From positions 1 through 44,662 of the forward strand of contig DATDFC010000133.1 in NCBI GenBank assembly GCA_036522815.1: 44,662 nucleotides of DNA, in the 5' to 3' direction. Under the pieces are notes generated by a model. That model saw nothing but the letters and a program-made list of their open reading frames with translations. It did not search any database and was not told the DNA's origin. Source of the DNA: AG41 sp036522815. Its GTDB lineage: Bacteria; Gemmatimonadota; Gemmatimonadetes; Gemmatimonadales; GWC2-71-9. The position numbers and the translations under genes were made by a program. This document shows positions 36,672 to 44,192 of the stretch, one piece after another (position 1 is the first letter of the stretch; every line of letters begins with the position of its first letter).

Positions 36672-38411
36672 TTACGGCTTCGGCAACCCGAAGATGAAGA
36701 CCGAATTACCCAGCGGATAGCTGATCTGGAAGTTCCCGCCAGCGGCCACCGCCACGAACTCCTCGCCGTCCAGCTCGAACACCGATGGCGCGGCGTTGGC
36801 GCCGGCGCCGCAGTTGAACTTCCACAGCACCGCGCCGGTCTTGGCATCGTACGCCTTGAACCAGCCGTTGCCCTCGCCCGTGAACACGAGCCCGCCCGCC
36901 GTGGCGGTCGCGCCGCCCATCATCGGCAGCTCGGTTTTCACGGTCCACGCGATCTTGCCGGTGTTCAGGTCGATCGCGTTCACGTTGCCGTACTCACCCG
37001 AGTAGCCGCCCTTGTCGTCCGGGACTCGCACGAACGCGCTGCCGAGCCACAACCGGCCCTTCTCCCAGGGCGCGTAATGGACCTTGTAGTGCATCGGCTG
37101 GTGCAGGCCCACCGTGTAGGCATAGCCCAGATCCGGGTGCACGGCGATGGGAGACCACTCCTCGCCCCCGTTCGCCCCCGGCAGCATGAACACGCCCTCG
37201 GCCGTCGGCTGCGAGTACATGTTCTGCTGCGGCACGAATGCCTGCGAGCGACGGATCAGCTTGCCGGTGGCGGCGTCGAGCACGTACACGAAGCCGGTCT
37301 TGCCCGCTTCCACCACGGCCTTCTTCCCGGCCACCATGGCGATCACGGGCGGGCTCACCGCGTCCAGGTCCCATACGTCGTGCGGCACTTCCTGGTATCC
37401 CCACTTGAACTTGCCGTTGGTGGCGTCGATCGCGACGACCGATTCGGTCCAGCGGTTGTCGCCGGGGCGGACCGAGCCGTCCAGATCGGGCGACGGGTTG
37501 CCGATCGCGACGTACAGCGTCTTCGTGGCGTCGTCGTAGGCCGGCGTCATCCACACCGAGCCGCCGCCGGTCTTCCAGGCGTCGGCGTACTTGGCGGAAT
37601 CGGCCCGCTCCTTCGCGATGTCGCGCTTCAGGTCGTCGCCCTCGGGGGTGGTCTTGGAGAATGGGCCCCACCAGCCGCCTTCCTCGGGTGACGGCAACGT
37701 ATACCAGGTCCACACCGGTGCACCGCTCGCGGCGTTGAAGGCCTTCACGTAGCCGCGGATGCCGTACTCGGCGCCGGAGGTCCCGATGATCACGTTGTCG
37801 CCGATCACGAGCGGCGCCATGGTCTCCGTGTAGCCCGCCTCGGGCCCGTCGCCCACCTTGACGGCCCACTTCTCCTTGCCGGTGGCGGCGTCGAGCGCCA
37901 CGAGCTCGTCGTCGAGCGTGCCCACGAACACCGACCCGCCGGAGACCGCCACGCCGCGGTTGTTGGGGCCGCAGCAGGCGGTCGACACGGGACCGTTCTT
38001 GTGCGTGTACTCCCACAACATTTTCTGGGTGCGCAGGTCGAAGGCGCGCACGATGTTGTTGGGCGTCGCCGGCGACGTGATGTACATGGTGCCGTTCACC
38101 ACGATCGGGGTGGTCTCGAAGCTCCCCAGCGTGGTCGAGCCGTGGGTGTACACCGCCCGCGCCACCAGGCGCTTGACATTCGTGGTGTTGATCGTCTTGA
38201 GCGGGGAGAAGCGGTTGTTCCAGTAGTTGTGGCCGTACATCAGCCAGTCGCCGCTCGCCGCGGCGGTGCGCAGCATCTCGTTCGTCACGACCGCGGCGGC
38301 CGGGGGAGACGAGCCCGGATTCGAGACCCCTCCCGACCCCTGCCCGCACAGCGGTGCCGCGACGAGCGCCGCGACCAATGGCATCGCGGACCATCGAGCC
38401 CGATACGTCAT
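36672..38411 (-). CDS. PQQ-dependent alcohol/sugar dehydrogenase, periplasmic
   Basis: 579 residues from ATG 38411, with GGAGG 5 nt upstream (a GTG 6 nt earlier overlaps that site). Signal peptide about 1-23. Eight-bladed quinoprotein propeller: tryptophan-docking repeats (GKEKWAVKVGDG, GAPVWTWYTLP, GKFKWGYQEVP, GKIAWTVKTELP), the vicinal cysteines TACCGPNNRG near the cofactor, and the catalytic motif HDVWDLDAVSPP. No CxxCH haem motif, so electrons must leave through a separate cytochrome. Substrate is not predictable from sequence. Only 27 nt separate it from the TonB receptor gene upstream. Confidence 0.9.
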   Translation of the reverse strand: MTYRARWSAMPLVAALVAAPLCGQGSGGVSNPGSSPPAAAVVTNEMLRTAAASGDWLMYGHNYWNNRFSPLKTINTTNVKRLVARAVYTHGSTTLGSFETTPIVVNGTMYITSPATPNNIVRAFDLRTQKMLWEYTHKNGPVSTACCGPNNRGVAVSGGSVFVGTLDDELVALDAATGKEKWAVKVGDGPEAGYTETMAPLVIGDNVIIGTSGAEYGIRGYVKAFNAASGAPVWTWYTLPSPEEGGWWGPFSKTTPEGDDLKRDIAKERADSAKYADAWKTGGGSVWMTPAYDDATKTLYVAIGNPSPDLDGSVRPGDNRWTESVVAIDATNGKFKWGYQEVPHDVWDLDAVSPPVIAMVAGKKAVVEAGKTGFVYVLDAATGKLIRRSQAFVPQQNMYSQPTAEGVFMLPGANGGEEWSPIAVHPDLGYAYTVGLHQPMHYKVHYAPWEKGRLWLGSAFVRVPDDKGGYSGEYGNVNAIDLNTGKIAWTVKTELPMMGGATATAGGLVFTGEGNGWFKAYDAKTGAVLWKFNCGAGANAAPSVFELDGEEFVAVAAGGNFQISYPLGNSVFIFGLPKP

Positions 38412-38438
38412 ACCCACCTCCGTTGAAAGACGCTACGA

Positions 38439-40574
38439 CTATTCCCCGGCACCAAGCGCGAATCCCACGTACATGTTCCGGCCGGGAGCGGGCTCATAAT
38501 AGCGCCCCGCCGTCGCGTTGATAACCACCGACCCGACGTACGCCCGGTTGAACACGTTGTTGAAGCCCATGAAGGGGTTAAACCGCATGCCGCCCGAGCT
38601 CCCGCCCCATCCCAGCCGCAGGTTGGTCGTCCACCAGGGGCTCGTGGAGGCGTTGGCCGCGTCGCTCACCAGGTAGCCCGAGGAATGCGTCTCCTCGAGC
38701 TCCCCCCATAGGCCGCCGGCCGACGCCGGGTGCGCCTTCAGCACGAAGTGCAGCCAGTGCTGCGGGATGCCGGGAATGGGGCGTCCGTCGAGCACGCGGG
38801 CTCCCAGCGAATAATCCGTATAGCGAAAATCGGAGTAGGTCCAGGCCGTGAGGAGGTTCATCCCGGGTGCGAGCTCCAAGTCGGCGCTCAGCTCGACGCC
38901 GCGGTGGCGGGAGCGGCCGGCGTTTTGATAATAGACCCGCCCGTTCGTGTCCGCCGGCACCGGGAACGAGATGAGCTCGTCGCGCACTCGGGCGTCGAAT
39001 AGCGCCACGGCGTACTTCACCCGTCCCGCCACGTCGCCGCGTACGCCCACTTCATAGTTGGTGGCCTGCTGCGGCCGCAGCGTCGGATTGAAGCCGCCCG
39101 CCGAATCGGGCCGGTTGGTCAGCTCCGTCGTGGTGGGCGTCTCGAACGACGTGCCGACGTTGCCGTACAGCGTCAGCGCGTCGGACGGCGTGACCGCGAC
39201 GCCGACCGAGCCGGATAGCGCGCTCATCAAGCGGCGCCCCGAGTCGTCCGGGTTGGTGGCGGTGATCAGCCGATCGTCGGCCTGAAAGTTCACCCAGTCG
39301 TAGCGCAGTCCCCCCGTGACCGACACATGAGGAGCGACCTGCAGGGCGCTCTGCACGAACGGGCCCACTTCGGTGACGTGCTCGAGCTGGTCGAGCAGGC
39401 GCGCGCTGGTCGGCTGGCCGGCGTTGTTGCCGAAGTTCTTGCGGTCGTCGCGTTGACGCTGGAAGTCGAGCCCCGCCGTCAGGCGGTGCTGCAGCGAGCC
39501 GAGCGGTACGGGACGGCTGATCGTGACGCGGGCACCGTAGTCGAGGCGGTCCAGGTCGATGTAGGCGAAGGTCTGGGGATTCTTCAGGTTCCGCACGATG
39601 CCGAACAGCGTGAACGAGGCGTCGCCGCCGCCCGGCAGCTGGTGTTGAATGGTCACGCCACCCTGGCCCTGGGTGACGTCTTTGCCCGCCACTCTCGCGA
39701 GGTTGATGGCGGCCGCGGAGTCGGGATTCTTCGCCCTTTCCGCCGCGGTGAGCGCGCCGGGATTGTCGGCGCGGGGATCCCAGCCCACGTTCGCCGTGGC
39801 CGCGAGCGACCAGCCGGCGGCGAGTGGAAAGCGCCAGCGCGTGTTCAGGTTCCGCAGGTCGGCGCTCGAGTGCTGGCGTTGACCCGTGTAGTCGAGTCGC
39901 GACGCCGTCACCATCCCGCTTCCCGCGCCGAGCCGGAATGCCGTGCTCGACTGCCACTTGCTCCAGTTGCGGGCGAGGTCCCGATCGAAGGTGCCGAACA
40001 GCACGCGCGCGTCCTCCCGCACGCCCTGAGGCGGCGTCGGATCGGTCCAGATACTGATCACCCCGCCCGTCGCGTTGCCGAACAGCGCCGACGACGACCC
40101 GCGCAGCACCTCGATCCGGTCGGTCTCCCCCAGCTCCAGGTTCGTGAGCTGCCCCGTTCCGTCGGGGAGGGTTTGCGGGATCCCGTCCACCAGCACTTTG
40201 ATGCCCCGCACGGCGAACTGCGCGCGCGCCCCGAAGCCGCGGATCGAAATGCGTTGATCGACGGAGAAATTGTAGCGGTTCGCCGCGTACACGCCGGCCA
40301 CCGAGACGAGCGCCTCATCGAGCCCCCACGTGGGTCGCGCCTGGCTGATGGCCGCCTTTTCGACGAGCTGCACCGCCTGCGGGATGCGATTGATGGGCGG
40401 GTTAGTACGGGTCACGGAGACCACGGCTGGGGGCAGCGTGTACACCTTCAGGCTGTCCGTGGGCTGCGGCGGACGGCCGGTCGTGTCGCGCTGCTGGGCG
40501 ATCCCCGCGGCAGGAACCGCATGGCAGAGCGCGGCGAGCAGCGCGACTCGCGGGAGGCGATCGAGCGCCGTCAT
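38439..40574 (-). CDS. TonB-dependent outer-membrane receptor
   Basis: 711 residues. Signal peptide 1-26. Plug domain from about 45 to 165 (VVSVTRTNPPINRIPQAVQL, ISIRGFGARAQFAVRGIKVL, GSSSALFGNATGGVISI), then a 22-strand barrel with TonB-receptor landmarks (TSFETPTTTELTNRPDSAG, EVGVRGDVAGRVKYAVALFD) and a C-terminus ending VGFALGAGE rather than Phe. Imports a scarce ligand with TonB energy. Promoter at 40587-40614; the next gene is the PQQ dehydrogenase, so PQQ or its metal cofactor are candidate cargoes. Confidence 0.92.
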   Translation of the reverse strand: MTALDRLPRVALLAALCHAVPAAGIAQQRDTTGRPPQPTDSLKVYTLPPAVVSVTRTNPPINRIPQAVQLVEKAAISQARPTWGLDEALVSVAGVYAANRYNFSVDQRISIRGFGARAQFAVRGIKVLVDGIPQTLPDGTGQLTNLELGETDRIEVLRGSSSALFGNATGGVISIWTDPTPPQGVREDARVLFGTFDRDLARNWSKWQSSTAFRLGAGSGMVTASRLDYTGQRQHSSADLRNLNTRWRFPLAAGWSLAATANVGWDPRADNPGALTAAERAKNPDSAAAINLARVAGKDVTQGQGGVTIQHQLPGGGDASFTLFGIVRNLKNPQTFAYIDLDRLDYGARVTISRPVPLGSLQHRLTAGLDFQRQRDDRKNFGNNAGQPTSARLLDQLEHVTEVGPFVQSALQVAPHVSVTGGLRYDWVNFQADDRLITATNPDDSGRRLMSALSGSVGVAVTPSDALTLYGNVGTSFETPTTTELTNRPDSAGGFNPTLRPQQATNYEVGVRGDVAGRVKYAVALFDARVRDELISFPVPADTNGRVYYQNAGRSRHRGVELSADLELAPGMNLLTAWTYSDFRYTDYSLGARVLDGRPIPGIPQHWLHFVLKAHPASAGGLWGELEETHSSGYLVSDAANASTSPWWTTNLRLGWGGSSGGMRFNPFMGFNNVFNRAYVGSVVINATAGRYYEPAPGRNMYVGFALGAGE

Positions 40575-40586
40575 GGGAGTGCGGGG

Positions 40587-40614
40587 TTTTAACGGGCCGC
40601 CGCGCGGGCGTCAA
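40587..40614 (-). promoter_or_regulatory. Promoter of TonB receptor / PQQ dehydrogenase unit
   Basis: Minus-strand TTGACG (40614-40609), 16-nt spacer, TTAAAA (40592-40587). The -10 box lies 12 nt before ATG 40574, so the untranslated leader is at most a few bases. It makes the unit independent of the DUF4331 operon upstream, whose last stop is at 40633. Confidence 0.6.
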
Positions 40615-40632
40615 GGGACAAGCGTGCGTGCG

Positions 40633-41064
40633 CTACGGCACCGGCCTGGGCGGATCGCCGCGCGTGAAGAGGAGCGCCGCGCGCCGCCCCTCACGATTCG
40701 TCTGGACGATATTGATCTGGTCCGCATACAGCTCGAACAGCACTGCGACCCGAACCCGCAGCCCGCCAGCGGCGGGTGCGGTGCCACGCAGACACAGCCA
40801 TACCACGCCGTCCGAGCGTCGCAGTCCGCACCACGCGAGCCGTACCGCACGGCCGGTGCGATCGGCGAGCGTAACCGTAGATCGCACGTAGCGCGAGGCC
40901 GCCGAGTCCGAAACGTCGCCTCCCAGCGCCGCACGCAGGTCGTCGCTGAACGCGCGCACCGTCAGCTGCACGCTGCCGTCGGCGCCCCGGAGCTCGATCT
41001 GCGTGAGCGTGGTGTGCAGCGGATGCGCGGCGAGCGCGGCAAGAACGCCGAGGAGTGCGCGCAT
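40633..41064 (-). CDS. DUF6702-like secreted protein
   Basis: 143 residues from ATG 41064. Short signal ending ALAAHPLH, after which HPLHTTLTQIELRGADGSVQ, LTVRAFSDDLRAAL and the end stretch VLFELYADQINIVQ fit the DUF6702 family, small secreted proteins often next to HupE/UreJ-type membrane proteins. Two Cys (LAWCGL, VWLCLR) may form a disulfide. It starts 1 nt after the HupE-like gene stop, so it is the last member of the same operon. Confidence 0.75.
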   Translation of the reverse strand: MRALLGVLAALAAHPLHTTLTQIELRGADGSVQLTVRAFSDDLRAALGGDVSDSAASRYVRSTVTLADRTGRAVRLAWCGLRRSDGVVWLCLRGTAPAAGGLRVRVAVLFELYADQINIVQTNREGRRAALLFTRGDPPRPVP

Positions 41065-41065
41065 T

Positions 41066-41668
41066 CTAGAACGGATTGCGCTCGACCGCCCAGCGCGCCG
41101 CGATCAGCGCCGCCGCGGCGGACACGGCGACGACGCGCCACCGGAGCACGCTCGGTCCGCGGCGCGTGGCCGTCAGCGCCAGCAGGCGATCGAGCGCCGC
41201 CAGCGCGACGGCGGCGAGCACCAGGACCACCACCTGGCCCAGCTCGATCCCGACGTTGAATCCGAACAGCGGCAGCGCGATGCGATCGACGAACAGGCTC
41301 CGCAGATAGCTCGCGAAGCCCGCGCCATGCACCAGCCCGAATCCGGCGGCCAGCACCGGCCGGTAGCCGCCGCGCCACCCGCTCCGGCGCTGCTCGCGCA
41401 CGACGAGGTTCTCGATGCACGTGGCCACGATGGTCAGGGGGATGAGGAACTCGACCAGGCGGGGGGACAGGACGAGCGCGCCCGTTACGGCGAGCGCCAG
41501 CGTGACCGAATGACCCACGGTGAACGCGCTCACCACCCACAAGGCGTCCCGCCAGTCGCGCACCCGATAAATAGCCGCGAGCGCGAGCAGGAACAGGATG
41601 TGGTCCAGGGCCTCCACATCCACGATGTGGCGGAACCCGAGCGCGACGAACGCGGCGAGCTCGTTCAC
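41066..41668 (-). CDS. HupE/UreJ-like membrane protein
   Basis: About 200 residues from GTG 41668, overlapping the TPR gene stop (GTGA). Six or so hydrophobic helices. Family traits: GFRHIVDVEALDHILFLLAL, a His/Asp-bearing first helix; SAFTVGHSVTLALAVTGALV, and GFGLVHGAGFASYL with a conserved His. HupE/UreJ proteins are implicated in nickel or cobalt uptake; this shorter subgroup is uncharacterised, and the helix-embedded His/Asp residues suggest metal handling. Neighbours are secreted proteins of unknown function. Confidence 0.82.
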   Translation of the reverse strand: MNELAAFVALGFRHIVDVEALDHILFLLALAAIYRVRDWRDALWVVSAFTVGHSVTLALAVTGALVLSPRLVEFLIPLTIVATCIENLVVREQRRSGWRGGYRPVLAAGFGLVHGAGFASYLRSLFVDRIALPLFGFNVGIELGQVVVLVLAAVALAALDRLLALTATRRGPSVLRWRVVAVSAAAALIAARWAVERNPF

Positions 41669-42846
41669 GGCGCCTGATCCAAGGCGGCGGCGATGGCCGC
41701 GGCGTGCGCCCGCAGCTGCGGGTCGTCGGTGCCCAGCGCGAGCGCGCGATCCATCGCCGCCCGCGCCTCGCCGTCGCGGTGCGCGCGGTGCAGTGCCCAG
41801 GCCAGCAGGTCGTAGCCGTAAACGTCCCGCCGCGTGCGGAGCTCCGCCCGCACCCGGTCGAGCACCTCGGGGACGCGCCGGTCGTGATCCAGGAGAAACA
41901 AGCTCCACGCGCGGTGCCACTGGCCGGGCTGGCCCGCGACGGCGACCTCCATCGCATGCGCGTACTGGGCGGCCGCACCCGAGTCGCCCAGGGCCTGATA
42001 GGCGTCACTGATCAGGCCGAACGTGGCGGGATCGGGCACCGCCGCGATGGCATCCTCGCCATACGCGATGGCGCGACGCCAGCGGCCGCGCGCCGCTTCC
42101 AGGCGCGCCAGCGCGGCCAAGAGCCGGTAGTCCCCGGGCCGCACCGCCAGCCCGGCGCGGAGCGCCCACCCAGCGTCCTCCAGCCGGCCGTGACGCAACG
42201 CCAGGTCGCCGACCCGGAAGTGAAACCATGCCAGCTGCTCGGCCGGCAGATCGGCCCGGCCGCGGGCGTCCGTCAGCGCTTGCTCGAGGAGCCGACGGGC
42301 CAGGTCGGTGCGGCCGGTGAGCTCGGCCCAGCGCGCCAGCCGCGTCGCGACCGCGAGATCGTGCCGGGCGGGCCACACCGAATCGAACAGGGCACGGGCT
42401 TCCCCGTACCGGCCCAGCTCGAGGTCGATCTCGGCGAGCCCCGCCTGATGCCGCGGCACGCCCGGCTCCCGGGCCGCCAGCGCCCGCGCGGCGGCGCGCG
42501 CCTCGACAAAGCGATGCTGTGCCAGCAGCGCGGCCGTGAGCGTGCCGTAGGTGTTCGCGTTATGGGCGACGCGCAACGCGAGCGAGCGGCGCGCCAACCG
42601 CTCGGCGCGCTGATAGTCGCCGAAATCGCCGGTCTCGCGCCCGCGCTGCAGGTAGAGCGCCGCCAGCCGGGCCCGGTCGGTCGCGCCGATCGGGTCGGCC
42701 GCCACTCGCCGCTCGAAGAACACGATATCGGCGTCGCGGTGAGCGGCGGCCGGCACTCCCCCGTCCGCGGCCGCTGCGCCCGGGGCGGCGCCACTCCGTA
42801 CCAGCGCCGTCACCAGCGTGACGACCTGCCAGGGAGAGGCCTTCAC
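41665..42846 (-). CDS. Secreted or anchored TPR protein
   Basis: 393 residues from GTG 42846, overlapping the DUF4331 gene's stop. N-terminal hydrophobic signal (about 6-27). Then TPR repeats in series: ARLAALYLQRGRETGDFGDY, YGTLTAALLAQHRFVEARAA, GLAEIDLELGRYGEARALFD, VGDLALRHGRLEDAGWALRA, SDAYQALGDSGAAAQYAHAM, and LLAWALHRAHRDGEARAAMD. The same gene order (DUF4331, TPR, HupE/UreJ) with overlaps suggests one functional unit, the TPR protein acting as periplasmic scaffold. Confidence 0.82.
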   Translation of the reverse strand: MKASPWQVVTLVTALVRSGAAPGAAAADGGVPAAAHRDADIVFFERRVAADPIGATDRARLAALYLQRGRETGDFGDYQRAERLARRSLALRVAHNANTYGTLTAALLAQHRFVEARAAARALAAREPGVPRHQAGLAEIDLELGRYGEARALFDSVWPARHDLAVATRLARWAELTGRTDLARRLLEQALTDARGRADLPAEQLAWFHFRVGDLALRHGRLEDAGWALRAGLAVRPGDYRLLAALARLEAARGRWRRAIAYGEDAIAAVPDPATFGLISDAYQALGDSGAAAQYAHAMEVAVAGQPGQWHRAWSLFLLDHDRRVPEVLDRVRAELRTRRDVYGYDLLAWALHRAHRDGEARAAMDRALALGTDDPQLRAHAAAIAAALDQAP

Positions 42847-43385
42847 GGCAGGTGCGGCGCCGCGAGATACGGGAAGGTCGTCAGGAACGCCACGTCGTTC
42901 CCATCCACGTGATCGGTCTCGAGTCCCGGGCTGGTGTTGCTGGGGTCGAGCAGCGGGCCGAAGATCGCGTCGAGCCCGGCATCCACGACGTCGTCGGTCA
43001 GCTTCCGCCCGCCCCACCCGTTCGCCAGGGCCCACGAGAGCCAGCCCGCGCTCCGCGGGTCCTTGTCCGTCTGAACGATGAGCTCGTCGGGCAGCAGCAC
43101 CGCCGCAAGCGTGTTCTGGATCGTGGTGTTCCGGCCCGCGACGGCGGCCACGAAGTTCTTGAGCTCGGCTCCGATCAGCGCCACGTCCTGCGCCGGCCCC
43201 GTGCTGCCGTGCACCGGGTGCGACCGCTTGGCGAGAAACACCTCGCTCACGAGCGGGTTACCCAAGCGCTGTATCTGGTTGAAGGCGCGCGGCGCGGCAG
43301 CGGCGACGACGTTGTCCGAGTTGCATCCCGCGGCAAGGCTCACGAGGCCGAGCGCCACGGGAGCCAGCCAGTTCCGGAGGTTCAT
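42843..43385 (-). CDS. DUF4331 C-terminal half, secreted (split protein)
   Basis: 180 residues from ATG 43385. Signal ends LVSLAAGCNS, so Cys21 is probably lipidated. The mature part matches the later portion of DUF4331 proteins: FNQIQRLGNPLVSEVFLAKR, the middle around LIGAELKNFVAAVAG, and GWGGRKLTDDVVDAGLDAIF near the end. The N-terminal portion of the family is encoded separately just upstream (43415-44122). Both halves have their own export signals, so this is a stable split, not a frameshift. Confidence 0.82.
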   Translation of the reverse strand: MNLRNWLAPVALGLVSLAAGCNSDNVVAAAAPRAFNQIQRLGNPLVSEVFLAKRSHPVHGSTGPAQDVALIGAELKNFVAAVAGRNTTIQNTLAAVLLPDELIVQTDKDPRSAGWLSWALANGWGGRKLTDDVVDAGLDAIFGPLLDPSNTSPGLETDHVDGNDVAFLTTFPYLAAPHLP

Positions 43386-43414
43386 TGCCTGCTCCTTTCG
43401 GTCGATTGAATTCG

Positions 43415-44122
43415 CTAGCGGCTGATGGTGCCCCAGATCCCGATCTTCGCGTTCCCGCCGGCCACGAGCGACGCGGTCGGCAGCTCGATCACGATCGAGA
43501 GCACATTGAAGCCCGCCACATAGTCCACGCCCGGGGTTCGGAACGCGCTCGCGGTGGGGGTATCGGGCAGCTGCGAGAGCGCCCCGGTGACGGGCTTCCG
43601 ATCCGGGATGATGCGGAAGAACTGCTCGAGATCGATGAAGAATGGATCGTCGCGCCAGCCGGCGAACACCTGCATCCCGCTGGCGCTGCCGAGCACCGTG
43701 TTGATCGCCCCGCTGACCGCCGGGGCGCCCGCGGCGATGGTGTTCCCCATGGCGCCCGCCACCGGCGGCGTGACCGGCCCGCGCACCGTGACCGTTTGCT
43801 CCGCGCCGGTGCCGTCGAAGGTCACCTGGATCACTTGGTCTTCCACGCCGTCGGCGTTGTTGTCGATCTTGAACTGGTAGAGCAGGTTCGGATCGAAGTA
43901 GGTGCTGTGCGTCGCTGCCGGAGTGATGAACGCCCAGCTGTTCAACACCAGCACGGTGCGATCGGGTGAGGAGCCGGGAAAGACGTACACGTCCGTCATG
44001 TCGGACGCGGGATTCAGCTCGACTTCGGGCGTGTCCTGGTGGTCCGAGCCGCGGGCCAGGCGAATCACGCCCGCCGCAGCCAGACACACGGCGAACACCG
44101 TGAACGAGAACCGCTGCTTCAT
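43415..44122 (-). CDS. DUF4331 N-terminal half, secreted (split protein)
   Basis: 235 residues from ATG 44122, with GGAGG about 6 nt upstream. Signal peptide about 1-24, then GSDHQDTPEVELNPASDMTD, VYVFPGS, LLYQFKIDNNADGVEDQVIQ and RIIPDRKPVTG, the N-terminal DUF4331 pattern with a conserved His/Asp pair after the signal and an Asp/Asn-rich IDNNADG loop that may bind metal. It ends 29 nt before the gene for the second half. Family function is unknown. Confidence 0.85.
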   Translation of the reverse strand: MKQRFSFTVFAVCLAAAGVIRLARGSDHQDTPEVELNPASDMTDVYVFPGSSPDRTVLVLNSWAFITPAATHSTYFDPNLLYQFKIDNNADGVEDQVIQVTFDGTGAEQTVTVRGPVTPPVAGAMGNTIAAGAPAVSGAINTVLGSASGMQVFAGWRDDPFFIDLEQFFRIIPDRKPVTGALSQLPDTPTASAFRTPGVDYVAGFNVLSIVIELPTASLVAGGNAKIGIWGTISR

Positions 44123-44192
44123 TGCCGCCTCCGGTTTGAGAGGTTTTCCCAACTACGCCGGAGGCAGCGGGCCGGATTGGTGACCGCGACGG

